NCBI RefSeq assembly: GCF_002088235.1 | Contig: NZ_AQQV01000002.1 | Coordinates: 496,001-560,000, forward strand | Length of the DNA stretch: 64,000 bases | DNA from: Oceanococcus atlanticus | GTDB taxonomy: Bacteria > Pseudomonadota > Gammaproteobacteria > Nevskiales > Oceanococcaceae | Reading direction: 5' to 3' | Part shown: positions 32,406 through 39,442 of the stretch, piece after piece | Numbering within the stretch: position 1 is the stretch's first letter | Layout: each line of letters starts with the position of its first letter | The notes under the pieces: model-generated | Seen by the model: the letters and a program-made list of their open reading frames with translations, nothing else | Told to the model about the DNA's origin: nothing | Database searches by the model: none | Position numbers and translations under genes: made by a program

Positions 32406-33161
32406 ATTCTGCTACCCAACCAGATTCAGGTCGCCGGTCGCACGCTGCTTTATATCGGCCATCTGCCACAAACGCAGTGGCATGCGCACTGTTGTGAAAC
32501 CTGGCTGTTTGGCCTGGATGGACCGCTTCAGGTTCGAGTGGCCAACAGCAAGCACATCCATCGCGCGCGCAGCGCGGTGATCGCAGCCAACACCCAGCAC
32601 ATTCTGCACGCCCCGGACACCCGCGTGGGCGTGGTCTTGCTCGACCCGGTCATAAGCGCCACCACCCAGCCCGAAGCGGACGCGATCGGCCAACACCGTG
32701 ATGCCGCACACTGGATCCAGGCCCTGAATCAGGGCGGCACAATCGACGCCGATGATGCCGTGTGGCGGCCCCATACAACAGCATACGCCGCACGTGATCC
32801 GCGCGTGCTCGCCGCCGCCGAGCAGGTCGACGCCCGGTTGTTCGAAAATCAGCCGGTCAGTGATGTGGCTAAAAGCGTGGCGCTATCCGAATCACGTTTA
32901 CAGCATCTGTTCGCCTCGCAAACCGGCCTGCGTCTGCGCCAGTACCGCCTGTGGATGCGTGTACTCAAAACCGCTGGCGATGCCGCCCTGGGTCACAGCA
33001 TGACCGACGCAGCGCACGCCAACGGCTTCTCAAGCTCGGCGCACTTCTCCAGCTCGTTTCGCAAAAGCTTTGGCCTGGCGCCACGCGAGATACTCAGTAG
33101 CAATGCGTTGACAGAAAACCCGAGTCTTATCGGCTCAGCAACCAACAGGTTGCTGGCATAA
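32406..33161 (+). CDS. AraC family transcriptional regulator with no canonical start codon
   Basis: The C-terminal 100 residues are an AraC DNA-binding domain with two helix-turn-helices (VSDVAKSVALSESRLQHLFA and MTDAAHANGFSSSAHFSSSF, then GLAPREIL). Coding-like sequence (KILLPNQIQVAGRTLLYIG, cupin-like effector part) extends upstream of the first GTG (32538) back to an in-frame stop at 32370, yet that stretch has no ATG, GTG or TTG. ATT 32406, with GGGGA 7 nt before it, or CTG 32379/32409 are candidates; in relatives an ATG would be expected where TTC 32400 stands. Coordinates assume ATT. It may regulate the divergent nitrilase operon. Confidence 0.65.
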   Translation: MLLPNQIQVAGRTLLYIGHLPQTQWHAHCCETWLFGLDGPLQVRVANSKHIHRARSAVIAANTQHILHAPDTRVGVVLLDPVISATTQPEADAIGQHRDAAHWIQALNQGGTIDADDAVWRPHTTAYAARDPRVLAAAEQVDARLFENQPVSDVAKSVALSESRLQHLFASQTGLRLRQYRLWMRVLKTAGDAALGHSMTDAAHANGFSSSAHFSSSFRKSFGLAPREILSSNALTENPSLIGSATNRLLA

Positions 33162-33221
33162 CGTCAACCCGCCCAGGTCTCGTCGAAACACTCAGCCCCT
33201 CCCTGCAACGTGGCTAAACAG

Positions 33222-33250
33222 AGCGCCTGCCAAGCACAAAAGCAGGCGCT
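33222..33250. terminator. Hairpin between convergent AraC and PD40 genes
   Basis: AGCGCCTGC (33222-33230) pairs with GCAGGCGCT (33242-33250), with an 11-nt loop. It lies between two convergent stop codons, so a terminator role is likely, but the T-runs on both sides are poor (GTCGTTTTAG on the plus strand). Confidence 0.5.
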
Positions 33251-33260
33251 GCTTGTCGTT

Positions 33261-34355
33261 TTAGAAAGGAAACGGAATCTTCCAGATGCCTTCAACAAAA
33301 CCACGGTTTGAAACGAAGTAGATTGACGCCTGATCATGACTCACAACAGGTAATGCGTCGAGAGAACCATTTGTAGTGAGCTGCCGAAGACCGCGCCCTT
33401 CCTTTGAGACCATCCAAATGTCGTAGTTGGAGAAGTTCTCGCTGTCCTTGCCATCTGCGGCTGCAAAAATGATGTACTCGCCATCTGGTGACCAAGTCGC
33501 ATCCTTCTTCTTCATCAACTGCCCGGTCAGTTTATCCTTCGGTATGGCTGACGAGGTTAGCTGAACCGGATCACGACCATCGGTGCTGATAGTCCAAAGC
33601 TGACCATTTACACCAGTGAACACGATTTTTTCACCGTCAGGAGAAAGCGACGGATTAGATCCTTCACGTAGCTGCGTTGGGTATGGGTTACCCCCACCCA
33701 AGCTCCACAACTGTGGTTGAGTTTTTGTTAACGACAAGCCACGGCGACGATAATCAGGCAGGAAGGTAAAAACCATTTTTCCACTTGGATGTACCGTGGG
33801 ATGGTAGTGGTAACCATCGACCGTTTGGCGAATCATTGAAACGCCACCAGCCCGAGAAGCGTCAATACGGAAAATATCAATACCGTCTGGTCTTGTGCGA
33901 TTGGATGCAAAGGTTATGTGACCGCTCGGCCCATACTCCGGGTACATATCCAGCCAACGCCCAGTGGTCAACTGAGAAATACCTCCGCCATTGGTCGGAA
34001 CACCACGCAGCGTCGCAGAATACTTACCCACGCTACCGGAAAACCCTGACTGGGTTTGATTTTGGGCTTGCTGCTCTTCAATAAGAGAGAAAACGACTTT
34101 GCTGCCGATGGGGTCGATCGTGATCTTGTTGATGCTCTGACCTTCTTCAACTCTGGTAATCAAGGTCGCCGCAGCAACATCACGCTCAATATCTTCGACC
34201 CAGGCACGTACTCTTTTGGGTGAAACCGCCAAGCCCTCGTCAGTAAATCCAGTTTCGACACGGTCAACCACTCGAACCATATCTGGTTTCTTATTGAACA
34301 ACGCGCAACCGCTCATCAGCGGCACAGCCAGAACACCGACCAGAATTTTTTTCAA
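33261..34355 (-). CDS. TolB-like PD40 beta-propeller lipoprotein
   Basis: 364 residues from TTG 34355 (LKKILVGVLAVPLMSGCALF), preceded by a GGGTGGG ribosome site. The frame is open to 34481, but only this start gives a clean lipoprotein signal with lipobox LMSGC. The body has PD40/WD40-like blades such as DMYPEYGPSGHITFASN, NPSLSPDGEKIVFTG and DATWSPDGEYIIFAA, as in the C-terminal half of TolB. The true tolB with its own N-terminal domain is probably elsewhere. The gene is clearly lower in GC than its neighbours, hinting at transfer. Partner unknown. Confidence 0.8.
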   Translation of the reverse strand: MKKILVGVLAVPLMSGCALFNKKPDMVRVVDRVETGFTDEGLAVSPKRVRAWVEDIERDVAAATLITRVEEGQSINKITIDPIGSKVVFSLIEEQQAQNQTQSGFSGSVGKYSATLRGVPTNGGGISQLTTGRWLDMYPEYGPSGHITFASNRTRPDGIDIFRIDASRAGGVSMIRQTVDGYHYHPTVHPSGKMVFTFLPDYRRRGLSLTKTQPQLWSLGGGNPYPTQLREGSNPSLSPDGEKIVFTGVNGQLWTISTDGRDPVQLTSSAIPKDKLTGQLMKKKDATWSPDGEYIIFAAADGKDSENFSNYDIWMVSKEGRGLRQLTTNGSLDALPVVSHDQASIYFVSNRGFVEGIWKIPFPF

Positions 34356-34499
34356 AGCACCCACCCCAATTGGCAAATCTGCGGTACAAGCAGTACCGCC
34401 CAAGAGCCTCCAATAATAGCGCTTTGTATACCGAATTGTCGGATAGGGATGGCCTGAGCCTAGCTTGGTGCTTGCCAGCAACCCTATAGGTGAGTTAAT

Positions 34500-35309
34500 T
34501 CAGCGCCCCGACATGCCGCCATCCACCACCAGTTCGCTGCCGGTGACATAGCTGGATGCATCAGAGGCTAAAAAGACCACCGCCAGGGCGACTTCGCGCG
34601 GGGTACCGAGACGCCCCACCGAGGTCATGCTGTGGATGGTTTCGCGTGCGGCCGCCTCATCCGGCACGATGCCCAGATCGATCCAGGTTTCCAGCAGATG
34701 ATCGCCCATCGGGGTTTCGATCAGACCGGGGTGCACCGAATTCACGCGTATGGCGTAGCCCAGGCTGCCGAACTCGGCTGCGGCGTGTTTGCTGTACGAA
34801 CGTACGGCGCCCTTGGTCGAGCCATAGGCACTGTGAGCCAGGGTGCCGAACAGCCCGGCCACCGAGGACATATTGATGATCGAGCCACCACGCCCGGCCG
34901 GGCCATCCGGCTTCATCGCGCGGGCGGCGTATTTCATGCCCAGGAATATGGAATCGATGTTGACCGAATTGATGCGCCGGACCTGCTCCAGCGTGTCGGT
35001 TTCGACCAGCGCCCCGGTCAGAATTCCGGCGTTGTTGACCAGCACATCAAAGCCGCCGAGACGGTCGATGGTCTGCGACACCACTTCTTCCCAGGTCGCC
35101 TCATCGACCACATCCTGCTGCATGCAGTCAGCGTGACAGCCCTGCTCGCGCAGCCGCGTGACCAACGCCTGGCAGGCCTCCAGATCGATGTCGGTGATCA
35201 TGACGGCAGCGCCAGCCTGGGCCAGCGCCTCGGCGCAGGCCGCACCGATACCACGGCCGGCTCCTGTGACCAGTGCAACCTTCCCGTCCAACTGATATTC
35301 CTGCAGCAT
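34500..35309 (-). CDS. Short-chain dehydrogenase/reductase
   Basis: 269 residues. Classical SDR: NAD(P)-binding TGAGRGIG at about residue 16-23, NNAG at about 91, catalytic Ser in NMSSVAG and the YGSTK active-site pair at about 162-166. The Asp at the end of the second strand (MITDID) favours NAD. It oxidises or reduces a secondary alcohol/ketone; the closest flavour is alicyclic-alcohol or hydroxysteroid dehydrogenases, but the substrate is unknown. Good ribosome site AAGGAGAAC. A copy of the 20-bp dyad is 93 bp upstream, which puts it in the putative regulon. Confidence 0.88.
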   Translation of the reverse strand: MLQEYQLDGKVALVTGAGRGIGAACAEALAQAGAAVMITDIDLEACQALVTRLREQGCHADCMQQDVVDEATWEEVVSQTIDRLGGFDVLVNNAGILTGALVETDTLEQVRRINSVNIDSIFLGMKYAARAMKPDGPAGRGGSIINMSSVAGLFGTLAHSAYGSTKGAVRSYSKHAAAEFGSLGYAIRVNSVHPGLIETPMGDHLLETWIDLGIVPDEAAARETIHSMTSVGRLGTPREVALAVVFLASDASSYVTGSELVVDGGMSGR

Positions 35310-35401
35310 GCTGTTCTCCTTATGTGCTGTCGTCGGCGCCGCGCCGTCTCTTCAAAACGCGATGTCCTGAGCTTGAGTGTGGTCCTGCACGGGCACACTG
35401 G

Positions 35402-35421
35402 CACCTAACCGACGATAGGGA
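35402..35421. promoter_or_regulatory. Dyad regulatory site C (shared 20-bp motif)
   Basis: CACCTAACCGACGATAGGGA, then TTCACCC. It matches the sites at 43729 and 56757 at ten fixed positions (CCTAAC, CG and GG plus spacing) and shares the TTNNCCC flank. It sits in the 113-bp gap upstream of the SDR gene on the minus strand, just after the NmrA-like stop codon. Confidence 0.5.
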
Positions 35422-35422
35422 T

Positions 35423-36373
35423 TCACCCCTGGATGGTGGCCTGCATGGCCTCAGCCATCGGTTCGATGATGTCGGTAAAGGCCTGATCCAGCGGCGTGCC
35501 CTTGAAATCGGGCAGATGCAGGGCATTCCAGTTGGCCCACAACGGCATGCCTTCGGGGCATTCGGTGGCGGCCAGACCAATCGCCATGATGGCCTTGATC
35601 AGCGGATTGCTTTCCGCCGCGTGGGCCGCCCGCCAGTCTTCCAGCCCCAGATAGTTGCGTGCCACCTTGCGCCCGAGCGCCGCCTCGCGTGCATCCAGCA
35701 GTTCATTCCAGGAGCAGTAGGCGGTGGCTGCCACCGGGCAGACCGCATTGCGCGAAGCCGGATGAGCCAGCACATGCGGAATGATGCGCCCGACATCCTG
35801 GCCGCAGGACCAGGAAAATTTGCGCTCGCCATCGCCCATGACGCCGACCGGCTCGACCATGTAGTACTCCGGCCACAACCCGGCCGGAATGATCGTGAAG
35901 TCGAGGCCGGCCAGCTCGATCACCCGGCGGATAAAGGCTTTCTGCGCCGCCATCGTGCGGTGCACGCTGGGCGTGGGCCAGAACTGCTCCCATTCGTAGA
36001 TGTAGCCGTACTCGGATGGCACGAAGCGCTCTACACCGGCCATCTTGGCCGCCCAGATCAGCGGGTACTGCGACTCGGTGGCAAACAGCGGCACACACGA
36101 AACCAGATAATCCGTACCTTCCAGCGCGGGGATCAGCTCCGAATGATCGGTGACATCGGCCTCGCGCACCTCCACGCCCTGGCGTGTCCATTCATCCCAT
36201 AGCGGCTGCTTTTCGGCCACCCCCATGAGCACGCCGGAGGAGGATTTCTCCTGCTGGCCAGGTTTGCGCCGCAGCACCTTGACGTCGAATACGTCCTGCG
36301 CGAGCAGCTCGTTGACGCAGGCGCGCCCGGCCGTGCCGGAGGCCGCGAATACGGTGACAGTCTTGCGTGACAT
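35423..36373 (-). CDS. NmrA-like NAD(P)-binding protein
   Basis: 316 residues. The N-terminal Rossmann motif TVFAASGTAGRACV is followed by LRRKPGQ, a typical NADP phosphate-contact segment, then VSCVPLFATE, FVPSEYGY and FTIIPAGLWPEYY, the NmrA/isoflavone-reductase-like pattern. Such proteins are atypical SDRs acting as reductases or redox sensors. Good ribosome site CAGGAGA. It lies 21 bp after a saccharopine-dehydrogenase-like gene, so both are in one operon. Substrate unknown. Confidence 0.8.
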   Translation of the reverse strand: MSRKTVTVFAASGTAGRACVNELLAQDVFDVKVLRRKPGQQEKSSSGVLMGVAEKQPLWDEWTRQGVEVREADVTDHSELIPALEGTDYLVSCVPLFATESQYPLIWAAKMAGVERFVPSEYGYIYEWEQFWPTPSVHRTMAAQKAFIRRVIELAGLDFTIIPAGLWPEYYMVEPVGVMGDGERKFSWSCGQDVGRIIPHVLAHPASRNAVCPVAATAYCSWNELLDAREAALGRKVARNYLGLEDWRAAHAAESNPLIKAIMAIGLAATECPEGMPLWANWNALHLPDFKGTPLDQAFTDIIEPMAEAMQATIQG

Positions 36374-36394
36374 GCTTGTCTCCTGGTTTTGCTT

Positions 36395-37447
36395 TTAGCT
36401 ATTGATGTGCATGACGTAGCCATCACGCCCATGCAGAAACTCACGTCCCAGCAGCGTCGAGGCGGTGTGATAGCCCGATGCCGGAGTGGCGGTATCAAAC
36501 TGTTCAGCCGCCGCCACAACGCACTGAGCGGTCAAGAGGTAAACGCTGGGCGCGGTCAGCGTGCCGCTGACTTCCCGCCCTTGCGGATTGGTCACACGCC
36601 CCCAGAACTGCGTGCCCGCATTGGTCCGGGTTGCCTGTGAGGGGCCAGTCGGCAGCAACCAGCCCACCAGCTTGAGCAAAGCCTTTTGCATGGGCCGCGT
36701 GCCCAGCAGGCCGCGCAGGGGATGGGTCAGCTTCTGCGACCAGCACAGCAAGGCGGGCATGGCAAAGTAAACAATGGTGTTGCCGATACCGGTGGAGTGC
36801 TGGGCGGTGAACACATCGCCCCACGGAAAACTGACCGCCGATTGCGTACCGCGCGGAAAGTTCACCTTGCGAATGCGGTAGCCCAGCGGCACCGGGGTCA
36901 GCTCGCCCTGTCGCCGCACCATGCCGCCCGCCGGTATGGCCTTGACCGCGGTGCGTGCCGTGCCCTGGCTCGGCAAGGCGCCGAAATCGAAGGCCAGCTC
37001 CAGTTCGCTGGCATCCGGCAAGGCATGCGCCAGATTGGCTGCCAGCATGTCGGTGGGCACGATATCGAAGCCCAGCCCCGGGCACAGCACCACACCGGCG
37101 CTTGCAGCCTGCGCCGAAAGACTTTGTGCATGCTGGAAAACCGGGATCTCGCCGGTGATATCCAGATAATGTGTCTTGCTCTGCAGGCAGGCCTGCATCA
37201 TCGGCGCGGCGGTTTCACCGAACGGCCCAGCGCAGTTGATCAGCACGTCGATATCGTCCAGCTGGCCGGCCGCATCCGCCACGCCGAACGCACGCCACTC
37301 CAGATTGTGCGATTCGGCCATGCGCTGCGTGCGCGCCGCATTGCGCCCCGCGAGCACCGGCATATGCCCCTTGGCCAGGGCTTCCAGCACGACCAACTCG
37401 CCGGTGTAGCCATAACAACCGTAGATCATCCAGCGCTGCGCACTCAT
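36395..37447 (-). CDS. Saccharopine-dehydrogenase-like (trans-enoyl reductase type) protein, copy 1
   Basis: 350 residues. N-terminal dinucleotide-binding motif YGCYGYTGELV, LAGRNAAR and LINCAGPFGETAAP are the signatures of the saccharopine dehydrogenase NADP-binding family, to which mycobacterial trans-acting enoyl reductases belong. The lysine-pathway partner domains are missing, so lysine metabolism is unlikely. Its start overlaps the stop of the small membrane protein gene (ATGA). A diverged paralogue with the same YGASGYTGKL motif is at 38297. Likely acts on a lipid-like acyl substrate (inference). Confidence 0.78.
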   Translation of the reverse strand: MSAQRWMIYGCYGYTGELVVLEALAKGHMPVLAGRNAARTQRMAESHNLEWRAFGVADAAGQLDDIDVLINCAGPFGETAAPMMQACLQSKTHYLDITGEIPVFQHAQSLSAQAASAGVVLCPGLGFDIVPTDMLAANLAHALPDASELELAFDFGALPSQGTARTAVKAIPAGGMVRRQGELTPVPLGYRIRKVNFPRGTQSAVSFPWGDVFTAQHSTGIGNTIVYFAMPALLCWSQKLTHPLRGLLGTRPMQKALLKLVGWLLPTGPSQATRTNAGTQFWGRVTNPQGREVSGTLTAPSVYLLTAQCVVAAAEQFDTATPASGYHTASTLLGREFLHGRDGYVMHINS

Positions 37448-37833
37448 GCAGCACTCCCCGCCGGATGGGTTTTGAGAAAGTGTGCAAAGAGCAGCGCAAA
37501 GACCAGATCACCCATGGCAACCCAGCCCAGGATGTATCCCTGCCCACCCTGGATGATGACCGGCAATACCACAGCCACCACCGCCAGCTTGCCGATCGTA
37601 CCCAGCACCGCATACGGGCGGTACTTCACCGGATCCCGGCTGACCATGTAGTAGGCATAGCCGAAGGTCAGCACCAGCACGGCGCAGATGTTCAGAATCA
37701 TGCGATTGCTGCCTTCGGCCGGGGCCAGCTGCATCAGATTCTGGACCAGCGGAAATGCCACCAGCCAGGACAGCCCTACGGCGACATTAAAAAGTGCCGC
37801 GATAACAAACAGGATTTTTGCGTGACCATTCAT
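37444..37833 (-). CDS. Small four-helix membrane protein, function unknown
   Basis: 129 residues from ATG 37833 (MNGHAKILFVIAALFN) with a strong GGGAGAA ribosome site; the frame runs on upstream but without coding character. Four hydrophobic segments are visible, about 6-26, 42-62, 70-92 and 100-120, with a YYMVSRDPVKYRPYA loop. I do not recognise the family. It lies just after the terminator at 37868 and its stop overlaps the next reductase gene, so it heads a separate transcription unit of the cluster. Confidence 0.72.
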   Translation of the reverse strand: MNGHAKILFVIAALFNVAVGLSWLVAFPLVQNLMQLAPAEGSNRMILNICAVLVLTFGYAYYMVSRDPVKYRPYAVLGTIGKLAVVAVVLPVIIQGGQGYILGWVAMGDLVFALLFAHFLKTHPAGSAA

Positions 37834-37867
37834 TGTTGTTCTCCCAGTCCACGTCCCACTCGTGAAT

Positions 37868-37900
37868 AAAAAAAGGCGGCCTCCCTTAAGGGTTGCCGCC
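37868..37900 (-). terminator. Rho-independent terminator of the acyl-CoA operon
   Basis: On the minus strand GGCGGC (37900 to 37895) and GCCGCC (37880 to 37875) form the base of a hairpin with an internal AACCCTTAAGGGA segment, followed by seven T. It ends the transcript that starts at the acyl-CoA dehydrogenase and passes tatA, 160 bp after the tatA stop. Confidence 0.75.
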
Positions 37901-38059
37901 AGCATGTGCCGGACCTGCGATGGGGGCAGGTGCGATCGGACAAGAATCTGCCGTAAGGGGGGAGAAAACGGACAGACCTGTGCGCTTGCCCGGCGGAGCG
38001 TCTGGAGACCTTGAGGAGACAGCCTGACTGTCGCTCCGCACCCGGCACGAAACCATGAA

Positions 38060-38227
38060 TCAACCCTCGTTGTGCTCGTGCGCCCGAGCACTCAGGGCTT
38101 GTTTGATGCTGCGCACCCCGGCGCCCAGATCAGCCCCCGCCCCACGCAGCTTGCGTGAGCCGAAAATCAACCCGACGATGAGTGCGATGAGCAGCAACTG
38201 CGGCACACCGATAGCGCCGATTCCCAT
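38060..38227 (-). CDS. Stand-alone TatA/TatE-like translocase subunit
   Basis: 55 residues starting MGIGAIGVPQLLLIALIVGL, with GGAG 8 nt before the ATG. One N-terminal membrane helix, the hinge FGSRKLRGAGADLG and a short amphipathic helix GVRSIKQALSARAHE match the TatA/E family, though the tail is very short (E. coli TatA is 89 residues, TatE 67). No tatB or tatC is beside it. It sits in the acyl-CoA operon, and both DUF1329 proteins of the cluster carry twin-arginine signals, so a dedicated export role is plausible but inferred. Confidence 0.78.
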   Translation of the reverse strand: MGIGAIGVPQLLLIALIVGLIFGSRKLRGAGADLGAGVRSIKQALSARAHEHNEG

Positions 38228-38255
38228 ATCTGAACTCCGAACCTGATGGTGTGAT

Positions 38256-38285
38256 GGCGCGAGCCGGCCCGCGCCGGCTCGCGCC
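38256..38285 (-). repeat. Long GC-rich hairpin upstream of tatA
   Basis: GGCGCGAGCCGG (38256-38267) pairs perfectly with CCGGCTCGCGCC (38274-38285), loop 6 nt. It lies between the reductase stop and the tatA start and has no T-run, so it more likely stabilises mRNA or tunes tatA expression than terminates. Confidence 0.5.
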
Positions 38286-38296
38286 TCTGGGCAGGA

Positions 38297-39412
38297 TCAG
38301 GAGGTGACCACACGCCAGGACAGGTAGCCCTGCTCGGCCAGGGTGGAGAGCAGGTTGCGTCCGCCGAAGGCTTCAGCCGGCGAAACAAAACCGGTCTTGT
38401 GAATCTTGCCAAGCAGGACGCGGTTGGCGGCATCAGCCTGCAGCGCACCGGTCTGGATGTACGGGCAGTTGCCACGAATGATCACGGTGACCGACTCGGT
38501 GTCGCCGCGGCCGTGGCAGGCAATCGTGCAACGGTTCAGGCTGGGGTCTTCGCGGCCCGGCTCGGCCGTGGTCAGATCCAGCGCCCAGCTGTTGGTGGTC
38601 GGCTCGTGCTGATCTTCCGGCAGATCACGCACCTCGGCTTCGAATTTCTCAAGCAGGCCGAGCACCGCACCAAACATCTCTTGGTTGCGGAACGACACCA
38701 GCACTGAGCAATTGCGCACGCGCTCGTCGGTTTCGTACCAGATCGGCTCGCCACCACCACTCCACGGCAGCGCCATCAAGCTTTGCACTTCGCCGGGCAC
38801 ATTCACGCTGTAGCCCTTGGCATACGGCCACATCACCAGTTCGTTGTGGACCAGCTTGTACTGCGGCTTGGTGCACATGCGCAGGAACGAGGCGGTGGAG
38901 GCTTCGGAGACGGCCGAATCGGCGCAGTAGACGATGTCCAGGGTGTCGATTCCGGGTGCTTCCAGCGCCACTTCGGCGGCGATGTTGCCCTCCGCCCACA
39001 TGTAGGAGAACGCCGGCGAGAGGATCAGATCCTTGGCCTTGAACTTGGCCCCGTACTCCTCACGCAGCATCTTGACCCAGTCCATCTCGCCGGTGGTGTC
39101 GAAGTAGTGACAACCGGCTTCGAGGGCGGCTTCAACCACCGGGCGACCCAGCTGCATGAACGGCCCGACGATGTTCAGCACCACCTTCTTGCCACTGAAC
39201 AGCTTGCTCAGTTCTTCCTTGGTGTTCTGAACTTCAACGATTTGATAATCATGCCCCTTGAGCTCGGGGACCAGGGCCATTTCCTTTTCCAGATTGGCCT
39301 GGCTGCGACCCGCCGCGATGAACGGAATGCCCGCTTCGGCCAGCTTCCAGGCGGTCAGTTTGCCGGTGTATCCGCTGGCGCCATACAGCACGACTTCGTA
39401 ATTTGTACTCAT
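38297..39412 (-). CDS. Saccharopine-dehydrogenase-like (trans-enoyl reductase type) protein, copy 2
   Basis: 371 residues with the same family markers as the gene at 36395: VVLYGASGYTGKLTAW, IAAGRSQANLEKE, LNIVGPFMQLGRPVVEAA and CHYFDTTGEMDWV. The strong ribosome site TAGGAGGAG precedes ATG 39412. It stands between the acyl-CoA synthetase and tatA in the acyl-CoA operon. A role as an NAD(P)H-dependent reductase of an enoyl or other acyl intermediate is inferred from family and context. Confidence 0.8.
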   Translation of the reverse strand: MSTNYEVVLYGASGYTGKLTAWKLAEAGIPFIAAGRSQANLEKEMALVPELKGHDYQIVEVQNTKEELSKLFSGKKVVLNIVGPFMQLGRPVVEAALEAGCHYFDTTGEMDWVKMLREEYGAKFKAKDLILSPAFSYMWAEGNIAAEVALEAPGIDTLDIVYCADSAVSEASTASFLRMCTKPQYKLVHNELVMWPYAKGYSVNVPGEVQSLMALPWSGGGEPIWYETDERVRNCSVLVSFRNQEMFGAVLGLLEKFEAEVRDLPEDQHEPTTNSWALDLTTAEPGREDPSLNRCTIACHGRGDTESVTVIIRGNCPYIQTGALQADAANRVLLGKIHKTGFVSPAEAFGGRNLLSTLAEQGYLSWRVVTS

Positions 39413-39442
39413 GGGTTATCTCCTCCTAGGGGATTGTCAGAA

